Shown here in pieces: positions 1-14,400 of a stretch of 64,000 bases of DNA (positions are counted from its first letter, which is position 1; each line of letters begins with the position of its first letter). The stretch spans positions 1,431,774-1,495,773 of the forward strand of contig NW_020170392.1 of the NCBI RefSeq assembly GCF_000524195.1, in the 5' to 3' direction. A model generated the notes under the pieces. It was not told the origin of the DNA, searched no databases, and was given only the letters and a program-made list of their open reading frames with translations. The DNA comes from Echinococcus granulosus. Its lineage: Eukaryota; Platyhelminthes; Cestoda; Cyclophyllidea; Taeniidae. The translations under genes were made by a program, and so were the position numbers.

Positions 1-490
1 ACTTTTCTGGAAAGTAAATTCAAAGAACTACGTGATTCGTTTGATTCTTCTGAATTCTTTTTTGTTGTACCGAGAACTAATCCTCCCTTATTTTTTGCAT
101 CACATTAATTTCGGACTGTATTTATCGTTGTTACATCCTTTAAATGTCATACGGCCGTTACCGATATAGTTCAAAGTACATTAAGTGCCTTCTCAAACTG
201 GCTATAACCAACCTTAAACTTCCTTTGATGTGATTAGTCACTTTTGTTTTCGAGCAGCTTTTATTGGTCTCTTTTGAGTTTACCGCCGATCAATTTACAA
301 AAAGTTTTTCAGGCCACCAACGATTCCAATACATATGCTTTGTATGTCATTTTTGGGTTTTTCCTTTTGATACCTAATAAGTGCATTGTTTACCGGAATG
401 GAGCTGAATTATCCTACTTCAGAATAACTCTTTTCCTAAAGTAAGTGTTACACTGTATAGTGTTTTCGTTCATTTTTTGACATTTTTCAG

Positions 491-1100
491 AGTGACAACA
501 CACCATGTCTGCCCTCTAATGGTCTTGGTGAGTTTCTCTATCTGGTGTCACTTATTTGCACCTAAATCCGTCGTAATAATAAAAGTTTTAATTTATGAAC
601 TCATTAAATTTTTCTACCTGTCCTATTTATAGTGGGCCTATTCAGTTCACAATTATTTGCTTGTGGCCAAATTAAACTGCGTGGAATTTTTTCAAAACGC
701 TCCTTTTATTAAAAAGTCATGAGGACCTTTTATTTTCATCTAAACTAAGTTTTACAATCAAATTACTCGTTAAGAAAGTTTGAGCTTTCAAAATAATGAA
801 AATACCTCCATTTAAACCAATTAATTTCTTCAGTTATTTTAGAGGCAGTTAACGTCTGAATTAGTTTTTTTGGAACTGCATTCTCGATTGTTCACTTTAG
901 ACTTGCAACCGAAGGCGGACCAGAACACGTCTCATGGCCGACTTCAGGAGTATCCTGTAAGTTCTTTAGGCACTCTGATGGCTCCCTTTCTCCTTTTGGA
1001 TACCTTTGACAGAATTTTGCCTCCATTTCGTGTTATTCAAGGTGCCTGTGTGCAAGCATCCAGACATCCAAGGGGAGGATTCTTCAGTGTCGATTTATCT
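491..1100 (+). CDS. scrib: Probable upstream exons of the Scribble gene (end of LRR/LAP region)
   Basis: Three short segments chain in consistent phase. Exon 491-527 follows a TTTTTCAG acceptor and ends at a GTGAGT donor in phase 1. Exon 901-956 ends at GTAAGT in phase 0. A third exon starts at 1042; its 3' end is unclear because an in-frame TAG lies near 1165, so it must stop before that. Together they read as a stretch starting SDNTPCLPSNGL, continuing LQPKADQNTSHGRLQ and then VPVCKHPDIQGEDSS. The opening resembles the W-L-(S/A)-(D/E)-N tail that ends the leucine-rich repeats of LAP proteins, where this gene needs one. The leucine-rich repeats themselves would lie left of the window. The match is short, so confidence rests mainly on phase and position. 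The 1100 end is approximate. Confidence 0.45.
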
Positions 1101-2450
1101 TCGCCACCAGGATGGACCTAAACGCATCCTGGGCTCGAGTTCTGCCGCTAGTACTTCGCCTTTGTAGTAGGTTATAGAAGTTTTTTTCTGTCACTTAGCA
1201 TCTGTGACTGATGGTGGAATCTGTTTGTGCCACCAGAAATTGCAAGCTAAGGAAAATTTTTAGTTGTTTGTCAGTATCTGCTCTCATTCCAGGTTCGCTG
1301 TTTCGCCTTCATCATTCCTCTGAATTCTCCTTTATAGCCGATACAGCACTTGTAAACGAAATGTTGCTGAACTCTGATTGTGTGAATAATCATATCTGTT
1401 TGGTAAGCTAAACGTGGCTGTTACCACTCAATTTGACATCTTCAACCGACGATTATTGTCCTTTGTTGTTGTTCACATCGTCATTCCAAGTCTTTGAACG
1501 TTGGGAATATTACTTGGAGTCACACGGGTTTGCACTAAAAAGATAGAAACGATCGTTAAACTGAACAGCCGAAAAGATGCTTGGATTCTCCATTAATTTA
1601 CCAAAACTCACTGCTTGCCGGATGAAAATGTTCACGGATTGTTGAGTCGATTTTTTTTCGTGTTTAATAATTTTACTCATTGAGAAGTAAAACTATGAAT
1701 TGTTGATCACCTGAGTCCGCTGGGGGTTATTTGGATCCTTAAAACGCATGAGTGTCTATCGAATGACAGGTATTAATATTTATTATTCATTAGGATAATT
1801 TCTTAAATAGATACTAACCCAGATAACAATGTTTGCATCACCGTTATTTTGCCATTGCCCCTTCTGGGTTTGTTTCAGCTTTCGTCTCCCACTCTTTGAA
1901 CTCGTTCAGAGGTGCCGCAACACGTATAGAGAAGTGGCATTACGCTTTGATTACATGATTAGTCATACTTTTTATAGGTAAAAAATGTCCATTTTTATAT
2001 GATTTGACATAGTGGGCTGATGACAAAACTCTCTTGCGGGTGTTCTTACGTCTTTTGTCGGAATTTGCTTTTTTTACATTTGATTGGATGAATGAATTGT
2101 GTGGTCAGTTCAAATCATCCAGATACCTTTAAGACTATCAAGATATTAACATGCGTACTTCTAGGTAGGTGAAAGCGTATATGAAATTGTTTTAACTTCG
2201 TGAGAAATTTTTGCCTGCTAAGAAGTTGCCAATATCCTAAAATCACATAAGCTATTTTACTCTCAACAGCTATCTATCTATTAGGAGCCAAATTTTATAC
2301 TATTCATCTGCGGGGAGTTGAATTTTTGTTAAAGTCTGTCTTTGGACATGATGCAGTACTATTAAATTAAGTAATATTTTGGGTCGATTTTTTGATCATC
2401 CATGCCCTCCCTTGCGAAGTGCCAATACTCGTCCCTGCAATCGCATCGAG

Positions 2451-5400
2451 CTGGTGAACGACTGTGTTGGCAGTCTCAGCTCCGATCTTGGCTCGCCCAT
2501 ATCTACTGGCAGTTCAGGCGGCATCGACGAGCTGCTCTCGCCAAACGCTACCGTCTCCGCCGCTTCCACCTCGTTATCTAGAAAACTGTGTCGTCATGGC
2601 GCTGAGGGAGGCGTGGCTTTCGCTGAGACTCCTGGCGAACATCGGTTTGTCACTGGTAAGGGGCAGGAGGAAGATGAGGAGCAGGCATATAGCAGCGGTG
2701 GGGTAAGTCACCTAGTTTCGGCTTTATCTTACGAGAAAAAGAAGTAGTCAATAGTAGTGGTACTGTGGTCACACTATTGTTACCCTGCAGGCGAACGCGC
2801 TGTGCTTACTCTTTGCCCCAATTTTGTAGGAAAGTAATGCCTTTCTCCTTTCTGTCCCCTCTCTGCCACACTAGCTACCAGTGTTTACTTGTCCATACAT
2901 TGCAGAAAATTTGATGATTTGGTCGACGTTATTGCTGTATTGTTGTTGCTGCGGACAGCTAAATAGTCATTCTTCTAAATATTGGTGCGAAAATGAGTTC
3001 TAACATTGCCTATGAATGAAAAATAATAATATGGTATCTTATATTGGTGGCGAGGGTAATTGAGGATTTTGATATTGAATTATATGAATGAGTCTTTTTG
3101 ATTCATTTAATTTCCACTAAATTTATTCAGGTGTTTGCTCAGCTTTTGATTGCAGAATATTCTTGTATATTTTGTTTGGTAAGTAGACAAATCGGTCCTA
3201 AGTTTTACGTATTGTGCAAAAACTGGTAATTTGGCTCCCGAATTACACCCAATCTACTTCAACTCAAACTAACAAGCATTCAGTTACAAATGTTAAGAAA
3301 ATAGTCGAGCATTAGGCAGTAGTTGGTTGAATTTTGAACGCCTTTAGTGTTCCGAGCTCACAAGCTAGTTTAAGCCAATGGCAGAGGACCAAATATGCAG
3401 TAATGCGAGAATGCCACTTAAAAGAACGGCAAATAATCACTTCCTGTTTTGTTAAATTAGACCAATTGAGTAACAGTCAGACTTCATAAAAATCGACCAG
3501 AAATCGTTTATTACATCCCACTTTACTAACTTTTGAAATCCATTCAACACTGTCAAGTGCCCACTTACAGGGTACCAAATACCCTAAACCTCCCAGGAGC
3601 TACTAGCACTATCATCTTTTGAGCTTATTGAAGCTCTGGCTTACCAATTAACCAAGCGGAGGTTGGAGCTGTTTTTTCGCTTTTTTTAAGTTCATGATAA
3701 ATACCCAGTTGCATTTAATTCCTTTCGATTGTTACTCGTCCTTTCTGCTGTTTTTGGTGTCGTAGGAGGAGATTGACACAATCACCAAGTCTGTGGCCTT
3801 CAGCGACGAAGTGATCGACAATGAGGCCAACGCTAGCCAGAAGTTAATACGCCGTGATACCCCGCATTACACCAAACGCGCCCGCATTCACAGTAAGCAT
3901 TTTCGCGATAGCTATGAATGTTTTGATAAAAGCTTATCCACTGGGGTATCAGTGGTCTTTTTTTCATCAACAAGAAAAATAGTTAAATAATCACCCCTTT
4001 TGCGACTGAGGCTTTTTGCCTTTGTAAAAAGATCATGTTTTCTACTGGTCTGGTTGAAATTCCCGGGGGGCTTTTTGTTATTCCAATGTTTGCTGTTTGT
4101 TCAGTTTAGGTATTTCGACACTTCTTTTGCGAAACCTAAAATCCAGAGGATATGAAATTGGTATAATTTATAAGTACGAAAAACATCCCATTCGAAACTC
4201 CCTTATGCAATTAAGTTGTGAAAATGCTTTACATACTTTTTGAGAAATAATTTTGCTCACACTTATACCAAAAGTTAGGACCATTGAAGACACATATTGC
4301 TCTTTCGATACCTAAATAAGAATTGAAGTTTAATTAGTGTCGGTGAGGGCATTTTACGAGTTAAAAGCACGATATGATAAAGAAGTGATATGGCTACCAT
4401 CTCATTAGGCTATCATCTTTTGACAGAATAATTATTCCGTGTTTAGGTGAGTTCTTATTCCTTATGTGCGAGTCTCTGGATCTTCACAGTTGAATAGACC
4501 AAGTTTCTTACATGACCCACGAGGGAGTATTACTAATAAGGTGTTTCCAGGGGTTTCTTTTAGGCTACTTATTTATCTTTTCTAGCTGAACACAATATAC
4601 TTCCAAACCAGCTGTTAATAATTATTAATCGTCAAATCAACAAGTACACAAATAACAATATTTATGGACTTTGGTAGTTTAAAGTTTCACGTGGTCAATT
4701 ATGCTTCTTAGTGTTATAGGCGCCCACCATCAAGTCCTTTGCCGTCATTTGTAACAAACCTCGTCTTAAAAAATGGATTCAGTCTACTTTAGTTTTATTA
4801 CCTTGAATCGAGTGCCTTCCAATAATGGCTTTACAGTTGTCCAACGAAGGTACGCCACATTTGACACGACCACCTAAACACCTGGGGTTTTGACGCAGGA
4901 AAATATTTAGATCGAAATATAGAGGTCCTGTTAGCATACATTTTTCCACTTGCGCATTCTTTGACAAAGTCTTTAGTTCATACATTTCCGTCGTCTTAAC
5001 TGAAAGGTTTAGTTATTTTTACTGCCAATGTTAACTTGAATGTTCGCTGTAATTCTAAGCGCAACACCCGAGTATTTTTGAAATGCAAGCATAAAGTATC
5101 TATTAAATGTTCATGCACAACGTATGAGTTAAGCTTAGTTTTCCTCGGGATTGCCTAAAGTTGGCGAATGTATGAAATTAAAAGGAATTTGTGTTGCATG
5201 ATTTCGCCTCTTCATGCAGTAAAGGCCACATGGAATAGCGTCAGCTGAGAACCTATCACGTTGCTCTTATTTCCCTTTCTGCAAAGTATAATCAGCTGTG
5301 TTTGAAATTATGAAAAATCCACAATCTATTTTGATCCCTTCTTTAAATGCATATCTTTTAGTGAACAATGAGGAGGCTGTGCTCAAACTCTTGAAAAAGT

Positions 5401-8400
5401 ATCACGACCCCTCTGTAGTGGACGCCTTTGCGGACGGCAATGCTCCGGAGAACGTGAAGGTGACTGTGTAACCTCCAGCAACAATCCCCATCCTTTGTTC
5501 TCTTGTCCACGAACTTACCCCTTCCTTCTCTTGCTTTCAAATGCCAGACCACCAACGCCCTCCTTATGGTCGCCGCAGCGGCCGCTGCCGCATCGGGAAG
5601 TGGTGGTGGAACAATGGCATCGACCGACTCGCAATTCACTACAGATTCTCAGACCTCCGCGCCACCCACACCAGCTCCAACGTCGCAGCAACCACCACTG
5701 CCGAAAACGGAGCAAGTCACCCTCCACGTAACCCTGGAGCGTGTGCCGGGTGGCGGTTTGGGTCTGAGTATTGCGGGGGGCGTGGGTTCGGTACCCTTTC
5801 GTGGTCTCGATCAGGGCATCTTTGTTAGTCGACTGGCTCCTGGGGGCCTTGCCGAAATCTCTGGTTTGAAGGTTGGCGACAAACTACTCGAGGTGAGCTG
5901 CATGATGCCTTTTCTGTTCACAATTTGAACTTCTATGAACTAGCAACAACCCCCATTGATAGTAGTCGATCAAAGAAGTTTATCTCAGGGCTGTGGGAAA
6001 TCACACGGTTTGAGTCGGATTAAAAGTGAATGAAGTTAGTCTTAATTGGTAGAAGTCCAACGGTGCTCGTCAAGTGGCCTCAGCTCACTTAAAGTCTATT
6101 TGTTAGCGTCTCCTTATTAGCCTCTGTAAGGATGTCTTTAGCCCTTGGTCTAAGACATTGTGAATCTCTGAAGATGATAACTTCTCATTTTTATGGAATG
6201 GTTAGGGCCGTCTTCTTGATCAGCTTACTTTAATGTTAATTTCCTATTTAAAATGGTTGGGTGTTACGAAGAAGTTGCTATTTTATGTTACTTGGAATAG
6301 TTTTTTGAAGTATCTAAGACAGTTTTTTTTATTCAATTTGTTAAAGTTTGCGGTTCATGGGTAGACCTTTTCAATGTCCAGTTGTCGAAAAATTGAAATT
6401 AATATTAATGCTTTTACTTTTTCACTTTTGCCTGCTTAAATATGACCATCGGGATTACCTGCGTACCGCTAAAAAGCCCATCCCCACTGGCCATCCGCGT
6501 GTTTTGCTATTTTTTGGTTCGTAGATGCAAGACTTACTCAGTGTCAAAACGTTGAGTTTAATTGTTTCCCATTTGGAAGATTGTGCTGAAAGGCATCATA
6601 GTTAACTACGAATTGATGAATTTGCAAGCCCCTTTCACATATGTAAAATTTCATTTTGTAAAAGGACGTCAAGTTTTATGTTTTTTTTTCTTAAAACATT
6701 GTTTGTACATCTAAATTCAGTTACTTGGTTAAACTTTGGGTCCATGAGAATGTTTACGTAATTATCGCGCACATCTCAAATTTTATGTTCAGGTTCGCAA
6801 TAAATAAAACCAAGTCGAGGATAGTGATGTTTTTTCGTTTAATCTGTCAAAATCTTAAAAATAACTTTTGGGTGCGTGGATTTTTCGCATAAACCACAAC
6901 CTGAAGTGCGTCAGTATTGCTAATCAAACTCCATTCTAAGTATTCGCCGTATTTAAGACTGCTAATATTTTCATCAGAGCTTGATTTTTTGTGCACTCCA
7001 CGTGATTCCATCACCACTGTTGCAATTCCCGCAATCTAGCATCTCAAATATTGCTAACACTACCCATGACTAGCTCAATCTATTAGTGTTTTGGGAATTC
7101 CAAGTTGTAATGAATGAGACCTCGTGAAATGCCAGCCTTTTTTTCGTACTAATCAAATTTCATGTTTTTTTAATCTATTATGAGAAAAATTGAGCACTCC
7201 ATACGCACTAACTACTGGTGCATGTTGAATATTAAGCATACATACATCTTAAATTGTGGTGAGAGAGGATGACAAATAAGGTGTCGCTCCATCTACCAGT
7301 TGCAAAGTTTCGGAGTATTCTTTGAGATTATCGGAGACTTACCAATTTCTCACCTGAGCACTCCGTGGGGTATTTGATTGTCACATCCTTACATGGAACA
7401 CAAATTTGTCATAACGGTTAACTTAATTCCTTTACTGTTACGTTTTTTTCCCAGTGTGTTTTGCCAATTTTTTGCGATGTGGATGTGGTAAACCGCATGA
7501 ACTTCGAACGAATATACAGTTGAGACATTTTCTCTTAGTTTCGTTTATTCTAATGGCAATAGTATCGGGGATTTTGGTCTTGCTATTACTGCCTCATAAA
7601 TCTAGATTTTTTGAGTTTCTTATTGAACAATGAGATTTTAAAGTTTACATCATTTTGTTTGAGAAGCGCTATCACCTGTGAGTTCCCCAAAAATAAATAT
7701 CACGGCAGTACAAGAAGCAGATCTTAATGAAAGTTTGTATGCTAGCAGAGTGGGCAGTGTGACCACAACCTCAGCTAATCGGTGTGGAAGTCTTTGCATA
7801 GAAGTTTGGCACTCTAGTACGCGCTTTCACTTTAAACCTTTTGCTATGAAAGTGGCTATTAATTGAAAATCGTACAAGGTACTGCGTTGAATTTGCTTAT
7901 TCAAGCATTTTATGCAGAAATGATTTTTTTCATCCTATGGTCGTAAGGTAGTTCTTTTGCAGCCTTCGTACTTAGCGTTATTTACATGACTTGGGTGTCC
8001 TGGGTTAAAGTAGCACAGCACTTGAGTTATGATTCGAGACATTATTAGTCGTAGAAATTTGAAAGGAACTTCCCTAAGTATGAATTTGAAAAATTAGTGG
8101 GCTAGGTGGAATGTGCAGGACTTTGTGTCACTGGAACCAAGAATGACTCGTATGCAACCGTAAGTATCAGCGTAGCAATGTAGCAGATTAAGCTAAGTAC
8201 CACTTTTTACGATAGAATCACTAAATATCGAAAAGACGAAGGTTTGTAGTATCTTGGACCCAATCACAAAACATTCAATGTAGTTGTCGACGCATTCGAA
8301 AATCCTTTAAATTATGAGAATCACGTATGATGGTAGTTTGATATCCACACCTATCCATGAAGTGGATTTCCTTTTTCTTTTTTTGTCGCCAGATGACTCG

Positions 8401-11400
8401 TTGTCTTTTAAGCATATCCATTCAGTAGTTTTTGGAGGGTATTCTTGATACACAAGCGGTTGATGCTGGTAATGCAGGTTGAGTTGTGGGCGTGGCAGTG
8501 GACGTCCATTGTGATCGCCCTTCAGTAATAAGTATTCCGGGCGTTTAAATGTTACACAGGTAACGCCTTGGTTGTACTTTAGCTCCAGAAATATTCTAAA
8601 GGCCATTGGAAGGTATATCCGCCTCAAAGTCACTTTTTATTGGAGTATAGAAGTAATGAGGAGGTGATACTACCAGTTAAGCGCGCCAGTGGGTGATTTG
8701 TTGATAGAATAGAGTACCTCTCGTTTTTTATATTAAGCAAGTGGTGGTAGAGTAACATTTGACATTTATTGAAATCGCAGGTGAACGGGGTGAGTATGGT
8801 CAACGTGGAGCACCAGGTGGCAGTGAGTGCACTTCGCACCGACTCCACGCGCTTCAAGCTCCTCCTCTGTCGCGAAGTGCCCGTGATCACCCAGCCCCTA
8901 CCCAGCGATTCCGACGCACCCACCTCCACCGCATCCCCCACCATCGCACCCATCGCAGCAACACCACCACCACCCTACGTGATGGATCCACAAAGGGCGC
9001 ATAATCTACCCTCCAGTCTACTCAATACCACCTCCCTGGGTCGCAACATTCCCAACGCCACTGTCCCATTCGTGCAGGCTGCTCCTATGGCCATGCAGGT
9101 GAGCCGTTTGTTTCCATTTTAGGCTCAGGAACAAGCCTTTGGTGGGTTCGAGGAAACGTGTTGCTGCATATAGGCATTCCTCTCTGTTGCTCTCAATGGG
9201 TTCCAATAATTTGGCTGTTCGTTAGGTTTAGTAGATATATCGTGCGTTTCATTTTAATCATACGTGTGGAGTAGCACAAAAAAAGTTTAAGCCCTTCGAT
9301 ATTTATCACAATAAACCACATTTCCAGAGCGTGAGTTTTGCTGTACTTCTTGAGCTTCTAAAAATGTTTGAGTGTTTACGCATTGTGAGAGCTGTGGTTT
9401 GGAGAGCATAATACGATCCAATGTGGTTTAATATTAATAACTCAGGTACTATTTCACTAAAAATAGTTTAACTGAATATGTCAAAAAATTTACTCTAATT
9501 TATAAGCACGTTTACCATTGTTTTGATGAAATATTACAATCTGTTTTCAAAAATTCTGCTTTTGGAAGCATTTAAGGAAGACTTAACAAGAGTCATATTT
9601 GATGATCAAAGACTTCTCAAAATGCGAAACTTGAGCTACCCGCTAAAGCGACTACTTTTTAAGTATTTACAAACAGACTTTGTAGAAGCATGTTTTTGGT
9701 GGCTTTCCTAATCATAAATGCTTGAGATATATTCAAATAATTGAAATGTTTTTGAAGATTAATATTAAATAGTTAGGTTGATTTTGGTTGAATTGGAATT
9801 TACTGTTTTCCATTTTATTCCTAGTTTGCTTAGTATACACCGTTTATTGTCAAGATTTCAACTTTTTCTCGTTAGATGATTGCATAGAATCTCTGGGAGC
9901 ACCATCTCGACATGACGTAGGATACTACGGATAAGGCATTTGCACACCAAACAACCGAATTCTTCTCAACGGGAAAATATTGTTAGATGTACACTGTAAA
10001 AACGAAAACCCAATGCATCAGTTTGTAGAATTTGTAGGGTCGAAAGAACAAGCAACAGAATCGGGGTCTTTCACGAAGTGCTCGGAGGTCATGGGGTGAT
10101 GCGTTTGATGCTTGGGTAGCATCGTGCAAAACCAAAACAAAAGCAGCATACTGCACGCCAAGCGCCATTCGTATTTTTGAGATTTCTATGCCTTAACAAG
10201 TTCTTATCGAGTTGGATTCCATAAGCTTGGGAAAATTCTTCTTTTCATAAAAGTTGTTTTTTGATGCCAAAACCCAGGGCTGCCCTCGAAATCCGCTTTT
10301 GTGTGACAAAAATGTGAAGTCGATCCGGTTTGTAAGAAAACCTACCAGCGTATGCACTGCCCTGCGGTGTTTCTTGTAGCTAACTCCCAAAGGCCCCTAT
10401 CAGTTCCGTTTTCTTACTGTTCTGAAGGTAGTTTTGGCGATTTTTCCTTCTTTTAAAAAAGTGCATTGGTATTAAGGTGCCCAATTGTTCGCTGTTTACA
10501 TTCTTACTTTTCTCCAAATGATTGATCAATTATCTTTTTTTCCGGGGAAACTTTTTGTGCTTCAACTTTGCATTTTTATCCGGCGAAATGCGATCTAGGA
10601 TCGCTAATTTTTCAAAAGTGCAATCCTGGTAGCAAGAACGTAGGTGTGGATGCTACCTTTTTTGCAGCTTTACCTTTATTGTAGGTAGTCAAAAGTCGAA
10701 GTTTTAATGCTAATAACTCATTTAGTCGCTGCAGTGCATTGACTCACTACCGTATCTCTTGCTTGAGAATGCACTAGTTTTTGGCGTTTATTCATCTAAA
10801 GGCAGTGTCTTTCGACCCCTACTTTGAAGCAACATCTACCAGTTTGAAAGCGCTTTTGACAGCTTTCAAAATGGTGCAATACTGTGGAGTCAGATCAAGG
10901 ATCAAAATAGACGTTTTTCATCACGTTCTTGCAGTGTCTCTCGATTATTGCCTCATTCGACTGCTAAACTTTATTTCACAAATTACCGCATGAAATTATT
11001 AAATTTCTCCCTATTTTTACATGGTACATAGGTCGAAACCAGATTTTTAGTCCTCTTATTATCTTTTCTAAAATGCGATTGAAAAGTTTTTATTAAATTG
11101 GTGATGTGTCCCTCCTCACTCAAGTAAGCGTCTTTTCAAATGGCGGAATATGATACCAGCAATTAACGCTTTTTCACTGCCTGTATTAGTGTTAAGCCTC
11201 GAGACAGTGCTCATGTTCATACTCAAAGCATTAACAAAAACAAGTTTTTTTAACCTCAGAGGGAAAGAAAGCGAGTGGGAGAAGTTATGAAGCTGTGTTT
11301 TCTCCTGGTTGGTTAACTTGCTGCAGGCAGGGCTAGCGAGTGTTCCTGATCAATATGCTAATTCCCTCGCCCACTTTGTACTTCCACCTCCCTGCCTTTT

Positions 11401-14400
11401 TCCTTGCAGTTAATTAAATGTACGCTGCACCGAGACTGGAGCGGATTGGGCTTCAGCATTGCTGGCGGCCGCGGTCTCCTCGGTCAACAGGCCGACACAT
11501 CGGTGAGTCATTGCTGCACCTTACATGCACTAGTCCACCCAGACAGACACTATGCGTGAGGCCAAGCACATCTTATCTGAGCATTTCATCCCTCCTCCTC
11601 CCTTTCTCCGTCTAGGCTCATTTAAGCTTCCTCGAAGTAAGACGGTGGCGGCTAACGCATCTCGCGTACTTGATCAAAACCACTCCACACACACGCATCC
11701 GCATTGTTTATGCAGTTGATTTTTAACGCCAGTTTCGTTTCATCCGCCTTCCCCTTGGCTCCGATTCTAATCTCTACACTCTCTTGTTAACTTGATGTTC
11801 CCCTCTTCCTGCCTGCTTCTCACCCCACTTATGATTGAGTCTTCTTTTTCTGTTCTTCTTTTAGACCATCTACATCAGTCGCATCGTGGAGGGTGGTGCA
11901 GCTGATAAGGCGGGCAAGCTGCGCATTGGAGATCAATTGTTCAAAGTTAGTTTCCAAATAATGGATGCAGTCCCAGGTTTTTGTGCAACCTGCAGTATCA
12001 TGCATGTGCTTTGTCCTGTGCAGATAAACGGCATTGATGTGCGGAATGCGCGGCACGACCAGGTGATAACCCTGCTGACGGGTGCTGGACCGAAAGTGGA
12101 GCTGGAAGTACTACGCAAACTCACTGCGCCTAATACTTCAAGTGCTCCCTACATTTCTGGTGTGTCCACCTTGTTTTTTCCTGTTTAAGATGACACAGCA
12201 ACCCTATTTTGAAGCAACAGGTTATTTTAGGCTTGGTCTTGTGGGTGGAGAAACTTGTACTTAGAAGTCTGTTTAATTTTATTTTTTCACTTAGATTTCT
12301 GTGGATTTTCAGGGCATTATCATTAATATTGTGCACATAGTTTAAGAAATAAAATGCAGGCTTATGAAGATGGATGTTAGCCTTTGCTATCCCTAATTCT
12401 TAACTCCTCCTATGCTTGCTTTTGGTATTAAAAGCTCATTTCTCTCCTCAAGTTAATTCGTGCTAAGTCAGCACCATTCGCATCAGCATAAATGCGTTTG
12501 ACTATATTGAGTACACATTTGCGACTTTGTAAATACCCCCATCTGCATGGCATTATCTGTAAGGACTAATGCTTGACAATCTATTTTTACCTATTTTCAG
12601 TAAAAAATACAAGTGAGTTGCTCTAATTTCGTTATGGTTTTGGGCCTGCTTTAGGCTAATCCGTTGAAATTTTGCTAGTGTTAAACTGCCCCAATTTCTC
12701 TAATCCACTTTCAACCGAAGATCGTTTTTTATGGGACCGATTGGTTCAACAACTCTTCTGTTACTTCGGCTTTGCCAGATTCTTACGGTTTCTTCCTCTG
12801 TTATTAAATTTAATGGATCAAAGTTAAAGTCGTCTTCATGGCTTTACTAAAGAATAATTTGTTTTCAAGTGTTTATTGAAGTTTTTATACTTAAATATGC
12901 CCCATTTCTTTTAGTTCACCCTTCATTATTCTATCTTAATTTGATAAGCTGATTTGACCGTTTTGCTAGTTTAGTCTTAAAACCCTATTAAGAATTGTTC
13001 GTACAGTTTTTCTCGGCTTTTGTAATTTCGAATACTTTGAAGCTCTCCGTCACCTGTAAATGCGAGTTAGATTTTTTTTCGCCGACCATCTGGGTCGCGA
13101 ATTAAACCCGGATTCATCAATTCTTCCCTCATCACCTTAATTTGATAGACATTGAGGTCGTCTTGATGGCCGATTTACAAAGGCGTTTCCAGATTTTGTG
13201 TTCAGATTTATCAATTTGTGTGTTCAAGTCTTTTCAACTCTCCCAGCACCTCAAAATGGCACGATCTTCAAGGCTCCTATACCTTAATTACCAGGATATT
13301 TATCCACATGTGAGTCGTTTTGATAACTGGCTCACAGTTTCCTTTAAACAGTGACCGCAGAAATTCACCGTTTTTAGACTCAAGTTCCCAGGCCATTAAT
13401 TTCCCTAGGAACTGACTAGATTTTCGAAATTTCCTCTACGCTACTAAATTGGTATGAAGTGATTTATTTGTCCGTTGAAATTATTTGTGTAGGCTATAAT
13501 CTACCAATTCCTTCTGCCACTTGGAGCCATTTAAGTTTTCTTAGAGTTCATAAACCCTCCTTACCCTCCTTTTACAGGTTTGGGCGAAGGCTTCTCGCGT
13601 ACCCCCTCGTTGGCCGCGGGACCGCAGTTCTTGCACAAAGAGGAGGGTCTGGACGTCTATCGGGTCACCCTCAAGCACCGACCTGGCAAGAGCCTCGGCC
13701 TACGCATCTGCGGTGGCTGCGATACTTCGTCTTTGCCCTTCGGTGGTGACTCTCCCGGTGTCTTCATTTGTCGAGCAAGTTTACCTTTTCGATCTGATGT
13801 TCATTCCTGTTTCTCCTGAATTATTTTTCGTCACTGAAACCGGGAGAAAGAACTTGTTTTCGATAAAATTTGGTGGTTTTNNNNNNNNNNNNNNNNNNNN
13901 NNNNNNNNNNNNNNNNNNNNNNNNNNNNNNNNNNNNNNNNNNNNNNNNNNNNNNNNNNNNNNNNNNNNNNNNNNNNNNNNCAATGGTAATATCATTTCAA
14001 AAGTTTAGATGGATTCATCGCTGTGCTCTATAATATGCCATTTCAACATCTGTTTTCTATGCCCTCTCCACTTTTACCTTTTATGTTTCGAATAGAGCTG
14101 GTTTTACGGTACTTAACGCTAAATTTTCTCCTAACTTTTCATTTCGGCAAATGAGTGAGTAAAGTTGCTGCATTATCTTCCGGAAAATGGATATATAAAC
14201 AAACTACGAGCTCACTCATGGATAATTCACCTGTCGCATTTCTTTGCAAGCTCCCTCTCAGTGGCATTTGAACTTTGGTCAGGTGATGATGAACAGTCCG
14301 TTGGTTTGTATGCCTCCCTTCTAATTGGCAAACCACATGTGTGCAGGATGTGTTACGCTTTAAAATGCGTCCTATTTCTTATATTGTTTCAGTTCTCGAA

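Noticed and set aside
5541..5828. Alternative frames across the PDZ1 exon, including arginine- and cysteine-rich readings on both strands
   Set aside because: They are shadows of the GC-rich Scribble PDZ1 exon, whose own frame shows GLGLSIAGG and continues in phase on both sides.
9523..9711. 62-codon open frame in a Scribble intron
   Set aside because: It lies inside the PDZ1-PDZ2 intron, has no splice-compatible phase and matches nothing.
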